Shown here one piece after another: positions 25,885 through 38,500 of a stretch of DNA of 64,000 nucleotides (positions are counted from its first letter, which is position 1; every line of letters begins with the position of its first letter). The notes beneath the pieces were generated by a model that saw only the letters and a program-made list of their open reading frames with translations, searched no databases and was not told where the DNA came from. A program made the position numbers and the translations under genes. Location of the stretch: the NCBI RefSeq assembly GCF_003945595.2, contig NW_024104665.1, forward strand, positions 3,933,363 through 3,997,362, written 5' to 3'. The DNA is from Pipra filicauda. Taxonomy: Eukaryota; Chordata; Aves; Passeriformes; Pipridae.

Positions 25885-27250
25885 TTAGAGGATGAGGATG
25901 GTCACGTCACAAACAGCGATATAGACAAGCAGAGATATTTCATGCTTTCTTTACCTCTGTCTTCAACACTTGTGACAGGCTAAGGGAGTCCCAGTCACCT
26001 GAGCTGGAGGCCCATGGCTGCAAAATAAACTCTCAGATGACCTTGAAGTTGTGAGGGATCTCTGCCTCCAGCTGCATCCCTATAAATCTATGAGGCCTGA
26101 TGAGATTTATCTGAGAACGCTTAAAGAGCTGGCTGATGTCATCATGAGGCCTCTCTCAATGATTTTTGAATGCTCTTGGGAATCTGTAGAAGTTCCACTT
26201 GACTGGAAGGTGGCGAACACTGTCCTGATTTTCAAGAAGGGCAAGAAGGAGGACTCTGGGAACTACAGGCCTGTCAGTCTCACTTCAGTGCCTGGTAAAG
26301 TTATAGAGAAGATTATTCTGGGAGGTACTGAATAACACCTGAAGGACAGTGCAGTCATTGGTCACAGCCAGCAGGGCTTCATGAGAGGGAAGTCCTGCTT
26401 ATCCAACTTGACTCCTTCTATGACAAGGTAACCCACCTAGCTGATCAAGGGAAGCCAGTTGATGTAATCTTTTCGGATTTCAGTAAAGCTTTTGATACTG
26501 TCTCTTGTAGGATCCTTCTGGACAAAATGTCCAGCACACAGCTGGATAAACATACCATGTGGTGGGTGAACAATTGGCTCACAGTCAAGCACAGAGAGTA
26601 ATAGTGAATGGGGTGACATCAGACCGGTGACCTGTCACTAGTGGGATTCCGCAAGGCTCCATCTTGGGCCCTGTGCTCTTTAGCATCGCCAGCTGGTTGA
26701 GAGAGGTGATTGTCCTGCTTTGCTCTGCACTGGCGTGGCCTCACCTTGAATATTGTGTGCAGTTTTGGTCACCACAGTAAAAGAAAGATATTAAGCTGCT
26801 AGAGAGTGTTCAAAGGAGGGCAGCAAAGATGGTGAAGGGCCTTGAGGGGAAGCCGTACGAGGAGCAGCTGAGGTCACTTGGTCTGTTCAGCCTGGAGAAA
26901 AGGAGACTGAGGGGAGACCTCATTGCAGCTACAACTTCCTCATGAGTGGCAGAGGAGGGGCTGACACTGATCTCTTCTCTATGGTGACCAGTGACAGAAC
27001 CTGAGGGAATGGCCTGAAGCTGTGTCAGGGGAGGTTTAGGTTGGATATTAGAAAAAGGTTCTTCACACAGAAGGTGGTTGGGCACTGGAACAGGCTCCCA
27101 GGGCAGTGGTCACAACACCAAGCCTGACAGAGTTCAAGAAGCATTTGGACAATGCTCTCAGGCACATGGGGCTCTCCTGTGTTTGGCCAGTAGTTGGATT
27201 TTGATAATCCTCGTGGGTCCCTTCCAGCTTAGGATATTCTGTGATTCTGT
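25885..27250 (+). mobile_element. CR1 LINE, 5'-truncated and internally deleted
   Basis: CR1 similarity runs from about 25885, where an EDEDGH-like piece of ORF2 is readable, to the terminal tail octamers at about 27233-27250 (ATTCTGTG then ATTCTGT). Order: the region upstream of the reverse transcriptase, RT fingers (NYRPVSL at 26261-26281), RT motif A (DFSKAFD at 26476-26496), the QGSILGP block at about 26652-26672, then a jump at about 26682 to the ORF2 C-terminal part (HLEYCVQFW at about 26740-26768, EKRRLRGDL at about 26900), and the 3' UTR. The jump removes the RT catalytic core and about 120-130 residues. CR1 elements integrate by target-primed reverse transcription and are mostly 5'-truncated, which fits. 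The 3' end matches the minus-strand copy at 8337-8453. It is an inactive fossil. Confidence 0.95.
26051..26780 (+). pseudogene. CR1 ORF2 reverse transcriptase, broken
   Basis: This is the readable part of the CR1 ORF2 protein, which in an intact element carries endonuclease and reverse transcriptase. The first frame (26051-26335) holds a PYKSMRPDE-like block, the WKVAN block and NYRPVSL. It ends at a TAA at about 26333, inside what should be continuous protein. A one-base loss near 26411 shifts the frame. Motif A (DFSKAFD, 26476-26496) follows, then another one-base loss near 26585 and a TGA at 26628-26630. The [10 protein letters not shown] block leads straight into SIASWLREV at about 26682, in frame, so the FADD active-site motif is absent. 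A TAA at 26778-26780 replaces a Tyr codon. The upstream endonuclease region is missing. The number of defects shows long neutral decay. Confidence 0.92.
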
Positions 27251-27450
27251 TCTCCTTTCCTTTTTTGTTTGTAGGAGTAGAGAAGTGGTGATCTGATGGG
27301 GACTGTTCCTCATAGACCCAAAATAAGATAAACTGGGCCCATATGCTGGGCCAGCAAGCAGAGGATAGCTGATAGTCACAACCCTATTTTGCTCCACCAC
27401 TGAACAGTAAATGCCTTGTCCCCCTTTCTCCTAAAACTGTTTTCTAATGT

Positions 27451-27515
27451 TTCCTGTTTCTTTCTCATTTCTGTGTCCTTTCCTTTCCTGTCCTTTCCTT
27501 TCGAACTCTTTCTCT
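27451..27515 (+). repeat. CCTTT-type pyrimidine tract
   Basis: A T/C-rich tract contains repeated TCCTTTCC units broken by occasional G and A. It lies about 200 bp beyond the CR1 tail. Confidence 0.6.
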
Positions 27516-30405
27516 AGATTAAAGAAAAATAGCCTCCATTTATTTTAATGGTCCATATTTCTGTCTGTGATTGTTGCATCTGTTTTTGTACAAACTGTTC
27601 CAGTTCAAAGGGGAACAGTTCTAAAAGAGGTTGGTCTCCACTTCTGGATGCTGATGTTTTGTTTGCTGAAAGATTGACTTTTCTGGTCACTGGTAAAATA
27701 CATTTGGAAAGATATAGAGCATCTGTTCATAACTTGTCAAGCAGATGGAGCCAACTAAGTGAAAAAGCATTTTTGTGCCCATAGCCCCTTTCAAGCACTG
27801 CCTTCCAGCTTCTTCTTTCTTTAGAAAACATGTATTGCAGAAGACATACTGAGTTAACTGGAATTGCTATTGGTAAGTCCAAATGCCCTCAATCAGAATT
27901 AACTACAGTACTGAGTCTGAATGGAGTCATCTGAATAATTTTCTCTAATGCCTAAGCAGACTTAACTCTAAGATCACTATGTTTTGTGCAGAGGAAAACT
28001 GAGTTTTGTGGTTTAATGAAGTGCTTTGGATATGCAAATAGTGAGATATATAGTGAGTTAACAGAATGATACAATTTAGACATTTAGATAAATTTTGACA
28101 GAGTTCCTCACAGAAGGCATTCAAGTAATAGGATGGCAAAAGGCAGTGGTGTGTAATTATTTGGAACTGGCTAAAAGATGTAAGTAGGAATTTCTCTCCT
28201 GAATTTTCATAGTGGTTCAAGTGTTGCAGTGTATTTGTTCCTGATGATTTGTTTGAACTCTTTGCCTGTGTTGCTGAAATTAGGATCAAGTCTAACCATA
28301 AACGTAACAGCCATGGATCTTACTGTCAGTTAATAGGATCATTTATGTAGAGGAGTAAATGAGTTGTTTAGAATATAGAAGTATTTCTTCTCCTGATGTT
28401 GGAGGTAGCCAACTAAACTGAAAAGCAATACATTTTAAGCAAAATAATAAATAGCTTTCTACATAAAATGCAGTTAGCAGAGCCCCCAAAAGAAAATAAA
28501 GTTTCGGTGTACAGGAATACTTGCCTTCACTTTGATCAAGGGATTCCTTTAAATCTGTTAAGCTGTTGCTAGTGATGATCCTGCAGCCTCTAGATAGGCC
28601 TGCCTCCTGTCACTGTGAGTGCACTGCAAGGCATGGAGTGGAACTCAGTGTGGTCTGACAGCTACTTTGCCTTCCGTGGCAGGTTCTCCTCTCTGCAGAT
28701 GTCTTTCCAGGTGTTCCTCTTCTGCAGCAGGGCAGCATATATTACAGCACTGTTAACCTGGAGAAGGATCAAAGATACGGAGTTTTAAATTGAAGATTTG
28801 GGCTGATCATTTGAGCATATCTTTGAAGGGGTATATCTCCTTGTATATCAAAGTGGCTTGGTCAATACTATGCTGACGCTCACTTGCCTGGTTTTGGGAC
28901 AGAACACACTCAAGAGCAGTCTTTTTAAAAGCAGAGGTGCTTTTTTGCCTTACCAGTCAAATGAAAGTGGGAGAAACCTTTTTGTGATTATGTATTCTTG
29001 TAGTAAACTGAACCTGCTTACTAGCAGAAGCAGAAGTCTCTTTGTCTTTCATATTTAATCTACCATTGCTGCATACAGCAAAGGCTCTTTCAGCCTTGCT
29101 AAGTTTGTGCTTGCCCACTTCCTCCCTCTGCCCTCCCTCCAGTAACCTCATCCTTACACCCAATCTGCTGAATCTGCCTGTATGAAGGAGAATTTTGTTT
29201 TTCATCTTCTAAAAATCCAACTCTCTATTCACTTATTTCACTTTGAAAATAAACATACTGTATATAAAATGATTGCAGGTGGGCAACCAACTATTCTACT
29301 GAATCAGGAAAACAAGGAAATTTAAAGCCTTTTATGTAAAAGTTGGGCTATGACTCAAAAATTTCTTTCTCTACCATTCTTTTCCTTCCTAAGTCCTCGG
29401 TTTTGCCATCTGCACTCTCACTAGGGGCTGGGATTTGGCTACGTGTGAAGTAGGATAAGACAACTGAAAAATTGTTTTTGGAAAAATTGTTGCTGAAGGT
29501 GTTCTGCATTTGAATGGTAACTGCTAAAAAGGAAGTGCTTCCCTGCTTTCTTTAGGGACTTTATAATGATTGCTGTTGCTATTTTCCTGTGCTTTATGTT
29601 TATTTTCTTGTAGAATCTGTAAGTAATAGCGATGTATTTCCACTTCTAGCATTTACAATTGTAAGTCCAATGTCTTTCCTTTTCACAAGTTCAGAAACTC
29701 CTTTATAGTCACTGTTGAGTAAACTGGGCTCAGCCTTTTAAACATTCTCTGTCCTGCCTTTTTAGCCTGGGTTTGAAGAGGAATGTACATGGACTTTTTC
29801 TTCCCCATGAGGACAACGTGAGCCAAACTGTTCTGTAGCCGAATTCCATTCTCTCCTTTTTGGCAACTTCACAGAATGGTTTATGGTATGTGAAGTTTGG
29901 TGCAATTCCATTGGAATTTGCTAGAGTTGCACTGTTTTATACCTGGTGTGAATCTCATCTTTCCAAAATATTACTGATGCAACAGAAATGCAGAGCTGAA
30001 AATTCCTCAGCTAAGAAGCAAAGTGATATTTATTTTGTTTTGCAGTAAATTAATTGTTATCTCTGAATCTTTGTTATCACTAACTTCAATTTTCATTATC
30101 AGCTGGAAGAAGCTGAATATTTTCAAGAGTATCAAAATAAGAACATCAATAAAAATACCTTATTCAGTAGTTTCTGGTAGAGTGGAATCCCTGAAACCTT
30201 GTTATGACTGTTTTAGAAGCCACCAGAGCATCTATCTCAAATTGATAGGCTGCAAACGTAAACTTTCCAATTACTGGAATAGATGTTAGTGTTCCTGTGA
30301 GCAAGACTTCCCTGGATTGCTTCCAGTACCAGTTTTTCAGCAGGGGCTTAGAAGAGATGGTAGTTGGAAATACTCTCTTGTGATTGGAACATAAATGGGA
30401 AGAGC

Positions 30406-30452
30406 TTTGTTTTTTGTGGTTTTGTTTGTTGGTTTGTTTTTTGTAGTTGTGG
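30406..30452 (+). repeat. T/G-rich low-complexity tract
   Basis: Repeated GTTT and GGTTT units with T-runs, of the same type as the tract at 8069-8116. Confidence 0.65.
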
Positions 30453-33400
30453 CACCCAGGCCTCATTTTACATTATAGAAATGTGAATTTTATGTTGTTT
30501 TCATAGTACGAATCTCCCCATTTTGAGATGGTGCCTCTCTTTCTCCTTCAAACATCCAGGCAGTTCATAGTGTTGGACTAGAAGGATACTCATGCCTGAT
30601 AAGGAAGTCAGTCACTGAGTAACAAACTTTCCATTTTAGTTTTCTGTGATGTGATTCACTTCCCTCTTCAAACCTTAGTTCTGTGTCCTCAGGCAGCTGA
30701 CGTTTCACACCGAAAGGCTCTTTTTCTACCGCAGTTGAACTGATTCCTGCACATGTAAGGCCTTGCATTTAAAGAACTGCAACAGAGAACGTACTGCATA
30801 TGGTAGGTATATGTTTACAATTGTCCCCCAAATGAACATCACTACATCATTATAAAGGTGCATTTGCCTTTACGAGATCCCTTGCCTCATAAACAGCCTG
30901 GATTTTTTTGTATATGATGGGGAGAGAAAGCAAAGTGAGGGGCTGTGAAGGTAGTGGGGGAATCTGCTGGAGAGATACATCTGTAAAAGAGCCAATATTG
31001 TTTATGGCAACAGCTTCGGGTCTTGAAGGTTAGTGGAATACCTTCCCTGTAGTTTGGCAACCAGCCTGTTGTACTAGTATGTGCTGTGTAGTTCTAAAAG
31101 CAAGAATCCACTTTATTTTTGTTCAACTGTTGTCTTAGCAGCAGCTAAATAAATTAGATCTAGTTGTGTGGCTTCTAGGATTCTGTGTGTTGTGAGTTAA
31201 ATTTGCTGCTGTAGCCAGTGTAGTTCATTGTAAGTTCAGTATGTTACTGAATATTTATGAATGAATATTTTTTGTGTTTTACAATGACATTTAGCAATAC
31301 ATTGCAGCTAGAGCCAAATAAAATAAAACCTCTTACAAAAAGAGCAGACTTGGGGGAATATATCTCATCAGATTCTTACTTTTCCTTGACAGATAGTTTG
31401 GGGACCTGTTCTGGAGTTTTGTAAATGACCTGTTTGTGAATCTGGCATAAAATCCTGGCCTTGCTGAAGTTAATGAGTGTTTTACTGCTGAGTCTAGCAG
31501 TGGTAACACTGGAATTCTTGCTTCTACCCTTCTGTCCTTCTCTGTTCTTGACGTGTGGGAGGTGCAGGGATGCAGACAGCGGGAGGACTGATCTTCCCTT
31601 TCAGCTCAAGAAGTGACTGCATGGAAGGATTCTTGGGGCTGGGCTATTTGTGGAGGATGAACTTTTTTTCCCCACCCTCTGCTCTCCACTCTGCTTCCAT
31701 AACTCTCCCTCCCACCTTCCATGCACTCTCTTTCTCTGTCTCTGGGATTTTCTGTGGAGAGCAAGGAAGGAAAACATAGGAGGAAAGACTGCTGTTAGCT
31801 GAAGCAGGTTCTGCCTTAAATGTTTACATTTGCTCAAGAAAGGAGGGCAGACTGTTTAGATTTGCCAGCTCTAAGGGTCTGGACAATATTTGCATTTACT
31901 TTAATGTATCAATACAATAAAACTAACACAGAGGTGTTTTAAGCTTGACTCTCATGTGCAGTGTTCTATCCTTATGCTGACCAATCTGTCTTAGCTCTGT
32001 ATGATAAGATTGTTTTCTTTGTAACCAAGTTGATCCAAGCAACTTACTCACCTACATTCCTTCTGATTTGCTTGCAAGCTCTTGTTTTGGGCTTGGAATA
32101 CTTCTGATAATTTTTTTTTCTGTTTAATTCTCTAAAGTAAAGCTTAGTGACTTTCTTTGACCTCACAGGTTCTGTCCTGCCCTTCTCTATTGGTGCAGTA
32201 AATTGTTTTAATTTGCCGGAAAATGTTTTTACTGAGATCTTTATATTTATAATGGCTGTTTTCAGGCTAAGGTAGAAATGAATAGCATATGGCTATTGTG
32301 AGAATAAAATATTAATTTTGGCAAATTCAGTCAATTCACAGTGGGTGTTCTTAGCCTTTAAAACAAAATTATCACATATTTGGCACAACTCTCAGGTGCC
32401 TGGGTTTCGACTCTAAGCCTTAATCACCAAACAAAGAGAGCAATGTGTTATTAACATGTTATGAAGAGGTGGTAGCAATGACTGTGAGCTGAGGGTGGAT
32501 ATTCTACATGGTTGCTACATGGTAAGAAAGAGGACAGATTGTAAAGCTAGAGCAGCATGCAACAGTTAATATACTCAAAATGGACTGGTCTCCATGGTGT
32601 GTTTGAGTCCAATATGCCAGAACAAGGGGTTTGGATTCTAACCTAAAAGTTCTGCAGGTGTCTGGCTGTGCCTGATGTTTGATATCATCCAGAATATTCA
32701 AGTGTGTCTTGGTCCATTGTTACCATCAGGTTTCAAGGAAGAAGAGTTTTATGCAATTGAAAAGCAGAAGAAGAATATCGATTGGTTAATTGGAGATGGA
32801 CTGATTTTAAATACCTGCACAGCACAGCATCTAATGGGCAATGCTGTGTGACAGCAGCATAAGCAGTATCACTTACGACTTCATTGTGCAAAGTGCTGAC
32901 AGCTCCTGCAGAATCCTCTCCTTGGGAAATGAGGAAAGTCAGTGTTACATAGGGAGGCATTTGAGCTTTTTTTGTCTGCATGGATACATTTGAGTCACCT
33001 TCATTCATTTCTGAATACTTTACCCTTAGTCTGACTGCAGTCCAGAATGACATTCACATTTCAGATTGCATATTGTGGCACAGCAGTGTTATTGATGAGG
33101 AGTCTCATTTTCACAAACATTAACAAAGCTTGGTTTCATAAAGTATGTCAGTGCCTCTGTGCTTTACTGGAGCATGATCTTCTGTAGCACCACCAACTGA
33201 TGGAAAATACAGGGCTGGAGACAAGGCCATTTCCTTTTTTTTGTATATAATATGGTCTTGAAATTATGTCTGTTGTAAAATACTACTTGCCCTTATGAAG
33301 GGACTTATGTTAATTCTATTGAAGGAGATCCTCAACCTAGGACAGATCTCTATGACACCATTACTATTAGGGAGCTGACTGGTGCTGTCATTTATGGATT

Positions 33401-33467
33401 TGTGAAGCTGTGAAGCCAACCTTGTAGGATTTGGGCATCTTTGCAGATAATGGGGAATTTGGGAGGG

Positions 33468-33480
33468 ATATATATATATT
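33468..33480. repeat. (AT)n dinucleotide repeat
   Basis: Six uninterrupted AT units. A similar run is at 45340-45352. Confidence 0.8.
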
Positions 33481-34014
33481 CATATTCCTTGAATATAAAT
33501 ATTTTTCTTTCACATAAAACCTAGTTTCAGGAAAATTTTAATACTTTCTAAGAATACTTGGGAAGTTGTACAATAATCTTAAATTCTATTTTTAACACAG
33601 TAAATTAGACGTGTGTATGTGCATGTAGGTTTGTGTGGATGGACACTGGGTTGGAGTTAGATTGCCCAAAGGGAGAGCAATTTTCAGTTATCCTGCATGT
33701 AATTTCTGCTCCTTGTCTGAACTGCTGTTTGGAAATAGTTACTCGCTTTTGGAGGAGAGCATTTTTTCTGTGTCTCTCATATGCTAAGCAAATATAAACC
33801 AGAGGAGAGGAAAAAGGATGGGGAAGGGAAAGGGAAAAGTCCGTTTCTTAAAACCAGATTTTGATCATAGATTACTTTTTTCTGGAAATCAACTTACCAC
33901 TACCAGAACACAAGTTGTAATTTGAAGATAACTTTGATAATGTGCAAAATGCTTTCTGAAACCTTTAAGTAAGCCCTTCTGAGACTGAACTAGTTACCTG
34001 CTAGTAAACATTTC

Positions 34015-34033
34015 TTTTTTTTTTTTTTTTTTT
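34015..34033 (+). repeat. Run of 19 T
   Basis: Nineteen consecutive T residues. No upstream element looks like a retrocopy body on the minus strand, so this is not clearly a poly-A tail. Confidence 0.85.
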
Positions 34034-34828
34034 ACTGTTTGGAGGATCCATGAAGTTTTCACTTTTTTTTTCAAGGCCTTGTTCAAGACTGGGCATACTA
34101 GAAAGTATCTGGGAAGTAACTTGGAGCAATGGTTTTGTATCAAGCTTCGTTCAATTGTGTGAAAGTTGTGTAATGAGATTACTGGCAAAGGAGAGTAATA
34201 AATTATGAATAGAACTTAAATGACTGTCTGTCTCAGGTTCTGAAATAGCTTCAGTCCAGGAGTCAGGACTTATCTGAAGTTGTGAGCTGGTGGTTTTATT
34301 TGTAACAAGAGCGTAAGCTTTCTGCAAGTGATTAAACTGTAGAATGTAGCAGCATCCTAGTATACCAGAAATGGGTCTCTTGAACCTACTGCTATGTAAC
34401 TGGGATTAATATTTTAATATGTCCCCTGTTACAGTGTATGATCACCTCATAGAACATTTATTTTCCAAGCTTAGTCCCCGTTCTTCATCACCTTCCAGTC
34501 TGTAAGTAAGGGCCATTGATTAGCACAGGAATGCAAGTCAATGTAACCTTGGACTTGATTCTTCCAAGTCCTGGGTTTGTAATCCCCAGATGTCATCCCT
34601 CGTCTTGGGGGCTGCATGTGTCTGTGTCGCTGTTCTGCCATCCTCTGCACATTGCAGTCTGTGTTCTGGATGGGTCTGTACCCTGCTCCTTTAGCAAATG
34701 CTAGAGGGCAGAGTTAAACATAGGGATTAACAAGATGACTGGCATCTGGCTATTACTTTTTAACTGTTCACAATGGAAAATTCATTTTCTTTTTTAAGCT
34801 GTAGCATTTTTTGAATGAGCATGGGGTC

Positions 34829-34851
34829 GTTTGTTTGTTTGTTTTTTGTTT
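34829..34851 (+). repeat. (GTTT)n-like tract
   Basis: Three GTTT units, then GTTTTTT and GTTTG. It is another of the scattered T/G tracts. Confidence 0.7.
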
Positions 34852-35571
34852 GAGCGATGATTTCACTAGGTTTCTATGTTAGCTCTAGTCTTACTTGAAT
34901 ATTTTTAAGGGTAACATAAAAACTTCCAAATTCTTGTTTGTGGAATGATTTGAAGAATTTAGAAACATGTCTTCAAGCATGTTGGTTCATGTGTATGCAT
35001 GCAGACATTTGGATTCTTTCAAAAATTAGGAGGTTTTACTTTTTAACTTTTTTTAATTATTACTATTTTTTTAAGTAATCAGGGTGCTCTTTCTAGGCCT
35101 AGTGTCATTGTGACCCTTTTTCAGATCATGAGGGCTACAATTGGAGCCCTCTTTAATTTGGAGTTTCTTTAATACTGCTCTAAGCTCCTGCTTAATGTCA
35201 CAGGAGGTTGTTTGAGAGTAAATTGAGATGCTCTCCTGCAGGATTTAAATGTGCTGATATAGTGGTTAAGGATTAAATTGAAGATCTAATTTGATGTGAG
35301 TCTAATTATAAGCCTAGCAGCCTTAAGAGTGTATATTGCATTTATTATTCATTTAGTGCATTTTTGAGGTACTTTATTTATGTTTTAATGCATATGTTGG
35401 CTAACTTGTATGTATTATAAACTCTCTTTTTCCCCACTCCTGTGATCACTAAAGCTTGGTTTGGATTATTATTTTTTTTTAAAAACAAAAAATGCAACTT
35501 TGGAAACCATGAAAAATACTGCATTTTCCTTACGATGAGAGCATATTCTGCACCTGCAAAAAAACCAATAT

Positions 35572-35584
35572 TGCCATCTAGCGG
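35572..35584 (-). promoter_or_regulatory. CTCF core-motif match
   Basis: The minus strand reads CCGCTAGATGGCA, which fits the vertebrate CTCF core CCASYAGRKGGCR at 12 of 13 positions (G instead of A at position 3). CTCF is a zinc-finger protein that anchors chromatin loops and insulators, and the motif strand sets loop direction. Flanks are AT-rich and no second close match lies nearby. Matches of this quality occur by chance in large genomes, so occupancy is only a possibility. Confidence 0.3.
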
Positions 35585-38500
35585 GAGTGAAGATTTTGAC
35601 CTGTCATGCTCCTCCCTCTAGATGATTGTTATCCAGCAGTTCTCTTGGAGGCATAACATATGTTTCTATTCCATGTACAGAAGTTCTTCTCTTTCCCCAG
35701 ACTGTGAGGAAAGCCTCGTTATTTTATTGCTCAAATTACTCTTGCATGCATTGCTGGATACTCAGAAATATTTTGCAGGTGTAGAGAGCCAAACGTGGCT
35801 CTTTACAAGTTGCTTTCTAAAGTACACTGTCAAAGGAAGAACAAGTTTCTATGCTACAGCCTGTGTGGGTAATGTTACTGTGTCAGTGCCTCTGCAACAG
35901 GCAGATGAATTTAAGCCTTCCAACGTGCCAATTTTCTGATACCTGTAAAGGCTATCAGAAAACTACATCTCTTTTCAAGCCTTTGTGCAAAAATGTGTTG
36001 ATAATGTTCTTGGATATATGTGCAAAAACATATTGAAAATGTTCAATGAAACAGAGCAGAAGGTAGGATTTGGCTGAAGCTTTGGGATAAATTGATTTCC
36101 AGAATGTTTTTTCTCCCTTTTCCTCCCCTTGTTTCAGATCAGGGCTCACTAGGAGTTCATAGAAATGGAGATAGGGTAACACCCGATTAAATTAATTTTC
36201 TGGTTGCCTTGTAACACTATATTTGGCTTTTTTTGCCTTGTTACACTTTTTTTTCTGAAACTGTAGCTGGCTAGAATCGGCTAAGTAGCAAGTTTTTTTC
36301 TTGGATTTAATCATAGCATTTAATAATCTCCCTGCTTTAGTCATCAGTTTGCAGCTTAGCAATGCAGGGTCCTAAGAACCTAAGCATTACTGCTAAATAC
36401 CTTTTAGTGATGGTTTTAGTTAATTCTCATGCCCAATCATTACGGTTTTGAATCAAGTGCAAAAAGAGAAATCGCTAACACACGCTCTAGCTTGCTCTGC
36501 TTGTAAAGCACAGAACAACAGCAGAGTGATAGTTATGGCAGTGTCACTGTTATCACTCTTTCTTCTCTTTCCATTTTTTTCCCCAATCCTGCAGCAATGA
36601 ACTGAATTCAGTCTAGAGTGCTTTACGTATCTCTTGTCAAGCAAATTGCTACCTGTCTTTCTGAAAACCTACACAATCCATAAAAGAGGCCAATCCATGT
36701 GTTTTCATAATATTCAATACTCTTGACTCCTAATTATCTTTCTTATCTTGGGGATATTAGTCTGTTTTTCATCAATTCAATTGTTCCTGCAAAGCTAGGG
36801 TTTTTTTGTGCTCACTGCTGTGTCACTGTTGGTGCCCTGTTTGTATTTGTGTGAGGAATTTATGGTGTATTTTGGGAAGGTTGGGGTTTTGGATAGAGAA
36901 AATTTTTAAGGTCAAAGTATTGAGTTGGCTTGGGATGAATGTCTTGGATCCAACTTGCTCATAAGAAGCACTTTGGTTTGCTTCCTTTATTTGGAACAGA
37001 CTTCAGAGTAATCAGAAGATATTTCTTATAGGTCAGTATTTGTTATAGTGGTAGTACTGCTCACATTTTACTTGTACTGTGTGAAAGGTAAAGGTAAGAG
37101 AAAACTTGGACTAGGACTTGGTATCCATAATGTCTGCAACAGAGAGGAGGAGTAAGAGGAAGGCTGGTGTACAAGTGCTGAAGTATATAGAGGACGTAAA
37201 TGTCAGTACTGGATACTGGTGAAAGCTGTGGACTCATCATCTTTCAGCTTAATCCATTTAGGTGGCGTTCAGAATTCATGTGTTTGTCATTTTCCATTTG
37301 TTTCTCTTGCCCTGCAGAATCAGATTGTCCTGTAGTTGGGGATGAAACTCCTGGTAAAACTGTAACCTTAAGCCTTCTCGCAGGCTGTATTCCTTTTCAT
37401 AATGACCCTAGAACCTTCATATTATTTCTCTGGATAACTTTCCCAGTGTTTCTTGTCATTTTATTTCTTGCAGACTGTACCTTCTTCTGGACAAAGACAG
37501 TGAAGGGTGTATCTTGTTTACTGTCAGTTGTCATCCAGGCTTGATAGATGATGGTGTGCTCTAGTTTGGGTGATCACATTGGTTTATATTTCAGAAGTAG
37601 TACTACTACTGGAAACAGATTCATGTTCTCAGAATAATGTTTCTGAAATATTGTCCTGGTTTCTAAACCATGTTCTCTTCATCCTTCTGTGTCTCCTAAT
37701 ACAAAATTTTTAAATGCTAAAATAGTGTATTTAATAGCACTCTGCAACCAAGAGAATAGAGAACAAAGCTGATGAGGAGTGTGAAAATAAATTAGTCAGC
37801 TGCCAATGGTCTTTGTTAAAGTAAATAATTTTTAAGGAGATTAAAGGTAATTAGAATTAATCAGCAAGTGCTGTTACATTATTAGGATAGAGAACTGACA
37901 AAAATACTTGCAATTTTTAGCTTTTGCATAATTTGGAAAATAAGGATCAAAGTGGTTTGAATTTTTCAAAATTTCTTTTATTAGTATCTCATTTCCCTCT
38001 GCTTTTATATGTGAAAAATATTTTGTGTGAAGAGTAGTATATGATTGCATGTCCGTAAATGTGCGTTTATTTGCTTTGCCATATTTTTCTTTGTCAGCAT
38101 CTTTTAAACAGACCCTTTATTGCATTAAAACTGTATCAAAGAGAATAAATGGCTTGATAAAGGGAGGAGTGGTTCTTCAATCCCTGTTTCAAATCCCTCT
38201 GGATTTCTAAGGAGCTATTCCCCAAAAATGTGACAAACATTTATAGATATGTCACAGTAAAAATAATCCCTTCTGCTTCTTTGCTCTTCTTTCTCAAAGA
38301 GGACATGAGTATCTTGAAGTTACTGCCTTGGTTATTCTGGAAAAAACTTTTTTGAGAGAACAAAATTTAGCTCAGACCATCTGCCAGAGTTTTCCTTTTA
38401 ATTTTCCTGCAGGTTTTCCAATCCATCCTACACTCTATGCTTTTAGAGCTACATTGCTAATGTTACTTCAGCTTGGTTTTCCTTTTTTTTTTTTCTTTAG

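Larger units (their letters stand above)
27251..35571. other. Non-coding stretch, no gene recognised
   Basis: No exon or RNA gene is supported. Simple-sequence items: a pyrimidine tract at about 27451-27515, a T/G-rich tract at 30406-30452, an (AT)n at 33468-33480, a run of 19 T at 34015-34033 and a (GTTT)n-like tract at 34829-34851. Open frames such as 28289-27945 (minus, 114 codons) and 33053-32733 (minus, 106 codons) are unrecognised and lie within the range expected by chance. Confidence 0.6.

Noticed and set aside
26437..27400. Short open frames inside and beside the CR1 element (for example minus 27085-26810 and plus 27078-27296)
   Set aside because: They are shadows or out-of-frame readings of CR1 and its 3' UTR.
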